The notes below the pieces were generated by a model. That model saw nothing but the letters and a program-made list of their open reading frames with translations, searched no databases and was not told the origin of the DNA. From Verrucomicrobiota bacterium (lineage in GTDB: Bacteria; Verrucomicrobiota; Kiritimatiellia; CAIQIC01; Lenti-01), in the NCBI GenBank assembly GCA_003451935.1, contig DMJA01000286.1:1-6737 (forward strand): a DNA stretch of 6,737 bases. The letters are read 5' to 3'. Positions 6,015 through 6,737 of this stretch are shown in pieces (the first letter of the stretch is position 1; every line of letters begins with the position of its first letter). The position numbers and the translations under genes are program-made.

Positions 6015-6737
6015 GCCGGCTCCTCCTCCGGCACGGGAACGGATTCCGGCACCGGCACGGGATCCGGCACCGCCTGCAAGGGTGGCGGCGGCGGAAGCGC
6101 CAGGCCTTCCACTTCGTTGAACACCCGGGTCAGCAGCTGCTTCACGCGGGGCGCGGCCGTCGTGCCGCCGCTCACGCCGTCTTCCACCAGCAGCGCCACC
6201 GCATAGCGCGGCGACTCGAACGGCGCGAACGCGATCATCCACGTCATCTTGCGGCCGGCGCCCTTGACGCCGTATTCGGCCGTGCCCGTCTTTGCCGCCA
6301 CGGTCACCTGCTCCAGCCGGGCGCGCTTGCCGGATCCGTCGGGCTGGTTGACGGCATCGCGCATGCCTTCGCGCACCACGCGGATATGGCGTTCGATCCA
6401 ATGGGGTCCGTCCGGCGCCTTCGCCGGCGCGATTTCCTGCCTCTCGCCATCCACCGGGACGATCTCGCGGACCAGGCGAGGCTGCCACAGCGTACCGCCG
6501 TTGGCCAGCGCGGCCGCATACAAGCCCATCTGCAGCGGCGTCACCAGCAGCGCCCCCTGCCCGATGGACAGATTGCAGGTGTCGCCGTCGCGCCAGCCGT
6601 CGCGGCGCTCCCTCCGCTTCCACTCGGTGTCGGGCACGAGGCCCGGCCGCTCGAAATCGAGGCTGATGCCCGTCTTGCGCCCGAACCCGCACGCCCGCGC
6701 CATCTCCTGCACCGCGTCCGGGCCGCACGCCAGCGCT
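6011..6737 (-). CDS. mrdA: Penicillin-binding protein 2 (transpeptidase), C-terminal part only
   Basis: The frame is open from the right edge (last full codon 6736-6734), so only the C-terminal approximately 241 residues are seen. The product is the D,D-transpeptidase that cross-links peptidoglycan during elongation, anchored in the inner membrane and active in the periplasm. Visible family features are CGFGRKTGI followed by FERPGLVPDTEWK, then LSIGQGALLVTPLQMGLYAAA, the KTG triad motif in AAKTGTAEYG (KTGT at 6292-6281), and WMIAFAPFESPRYAVALLVE with GGTTAAP near the domain end. The SxxK serine and the SxN motif are upstream of the window. After the fold ends (about FNEVEGLAL) comes a tail of about 30 residues rich in Pro, Val and Glu, with a run of five prolines and then repeated PVPVPE/VPVPEE. 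The stop codon overlaps the rodA start by four bases. Position next to rodA makes PBP2 far more likely than FtsI. Confidence 0.93.
   Translation of the reverse strand, partial: ALACGPDAVQEMARACGFGRKTGISLDFERPGLVPDTEWKRRERRDGWRDGDTCNLSIGQGALLVTPLQMGLYAAALANGGTLWQPRLVREIVPVDGERQEIAPAKAPDGPHWIERHIRVVREGMRDAVNQPDGSGKRARLEQVTVAAKTGTAEYGVKGAGRKMTWMIAFAPFESPRYAVALLVEDGVSGGTTAAPRVKQLLTRVFNEVEGLALPPPPPLQAVPDPVPVPESVPVPEEEPA
6020..6029 (-). promoter_or_regulatory. Strong ribosome binding site of rodA within mrdA
   Basis: Read on the - strand, GGAGGAGGAG ends five bases before the rodA ATG at 6014. The same bases include the three consecutive Glu codons (GAG GAG GAG) at the end of PBP2. This strong purine tract fixes the rodA start and fits the ATGA stop/start overlap. 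Confidence 0.7.

Noticed and set aside
5289..6206. A 305-codon open frame on the + strand opposite rodA and mrdA
   Set aside because: It is a Gln/Arg/Pro-rich translation of the complement of two clear genes that overlap correctly on the - strand.
6015..6728. A 238-codon N-terminal extension of the rodA frame, making a 620-residue protein
   Set aside because: This part is the shadow of mrdA in another frame, is Arg/Gly/Ala-rich, and RodA homology begins only after the ATG at 6014.

Overview
The window is a GC-rich bacterial chromosomal segment with two blocks of genes facing each other. The left block runs on the + strand: a 5'-truncated polytopic glycosyltransferase of the ArnT/PMT type, an ICMT/PEMT-like integral membrane methyltransferase, and then hypE of [NiFe]-hydrogenase maturation. 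The right block runs on the - strand: the 3' end of mrdA (PBP2), then rodA/mrdB, then an RNase G/E gene. The blocks converge on an approximately 100-bp AT-rich intergenic region that carries a small family of direct and inverted repeats.

The glycosyltransferase and methyltransferase genes are 4 nt apart and probably form one transcript. It may end at a GC-rich hairpin followed by T5 at 2074-2102, just upstream of hypE. hypE is complete from HGGGG near the N-terminus to the C-terminal PRIC whose cysteine carries the CN precursor, but no other hyp or hydrogenase gene is in view. On the - strand, mrdA and rodA overlap by the four bases ATGA and the rodA and rng genes are separated by one base, so the three appear translationally coupled. 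PBP2 and RodA form the peptidoglycan polymerase of the elongasome. RNase G (CafA) processes rRNA and decays mRNA, and it is often found near elongation genes.

The gene content suggests a Gram-negative, rod-forming organism with anaerobic or hydrogen metabolism somewhere in the genome. High GC, the mrdA-rodA-rng order and the 'TTCAATGTTCA'-type intergenic repeats would fit a PVC-group bacterium such as Kiritimatiellota, Planctomycetota or Verrucomicrobiota. That placement is a guess from general impression and is not proven by this sequence.

Most of the window is ordinary housekeeping and accessory content, and I see no convincing new multi-gene system. The items most worth a second look are the intergenic repeat cluster, the isolated hypE, the glycosyltransferase/methyltransferase pair of unknown substrate, and the way the PBP2 Pro/Val/Glu tail codons double as the rodA ribosome binding site.
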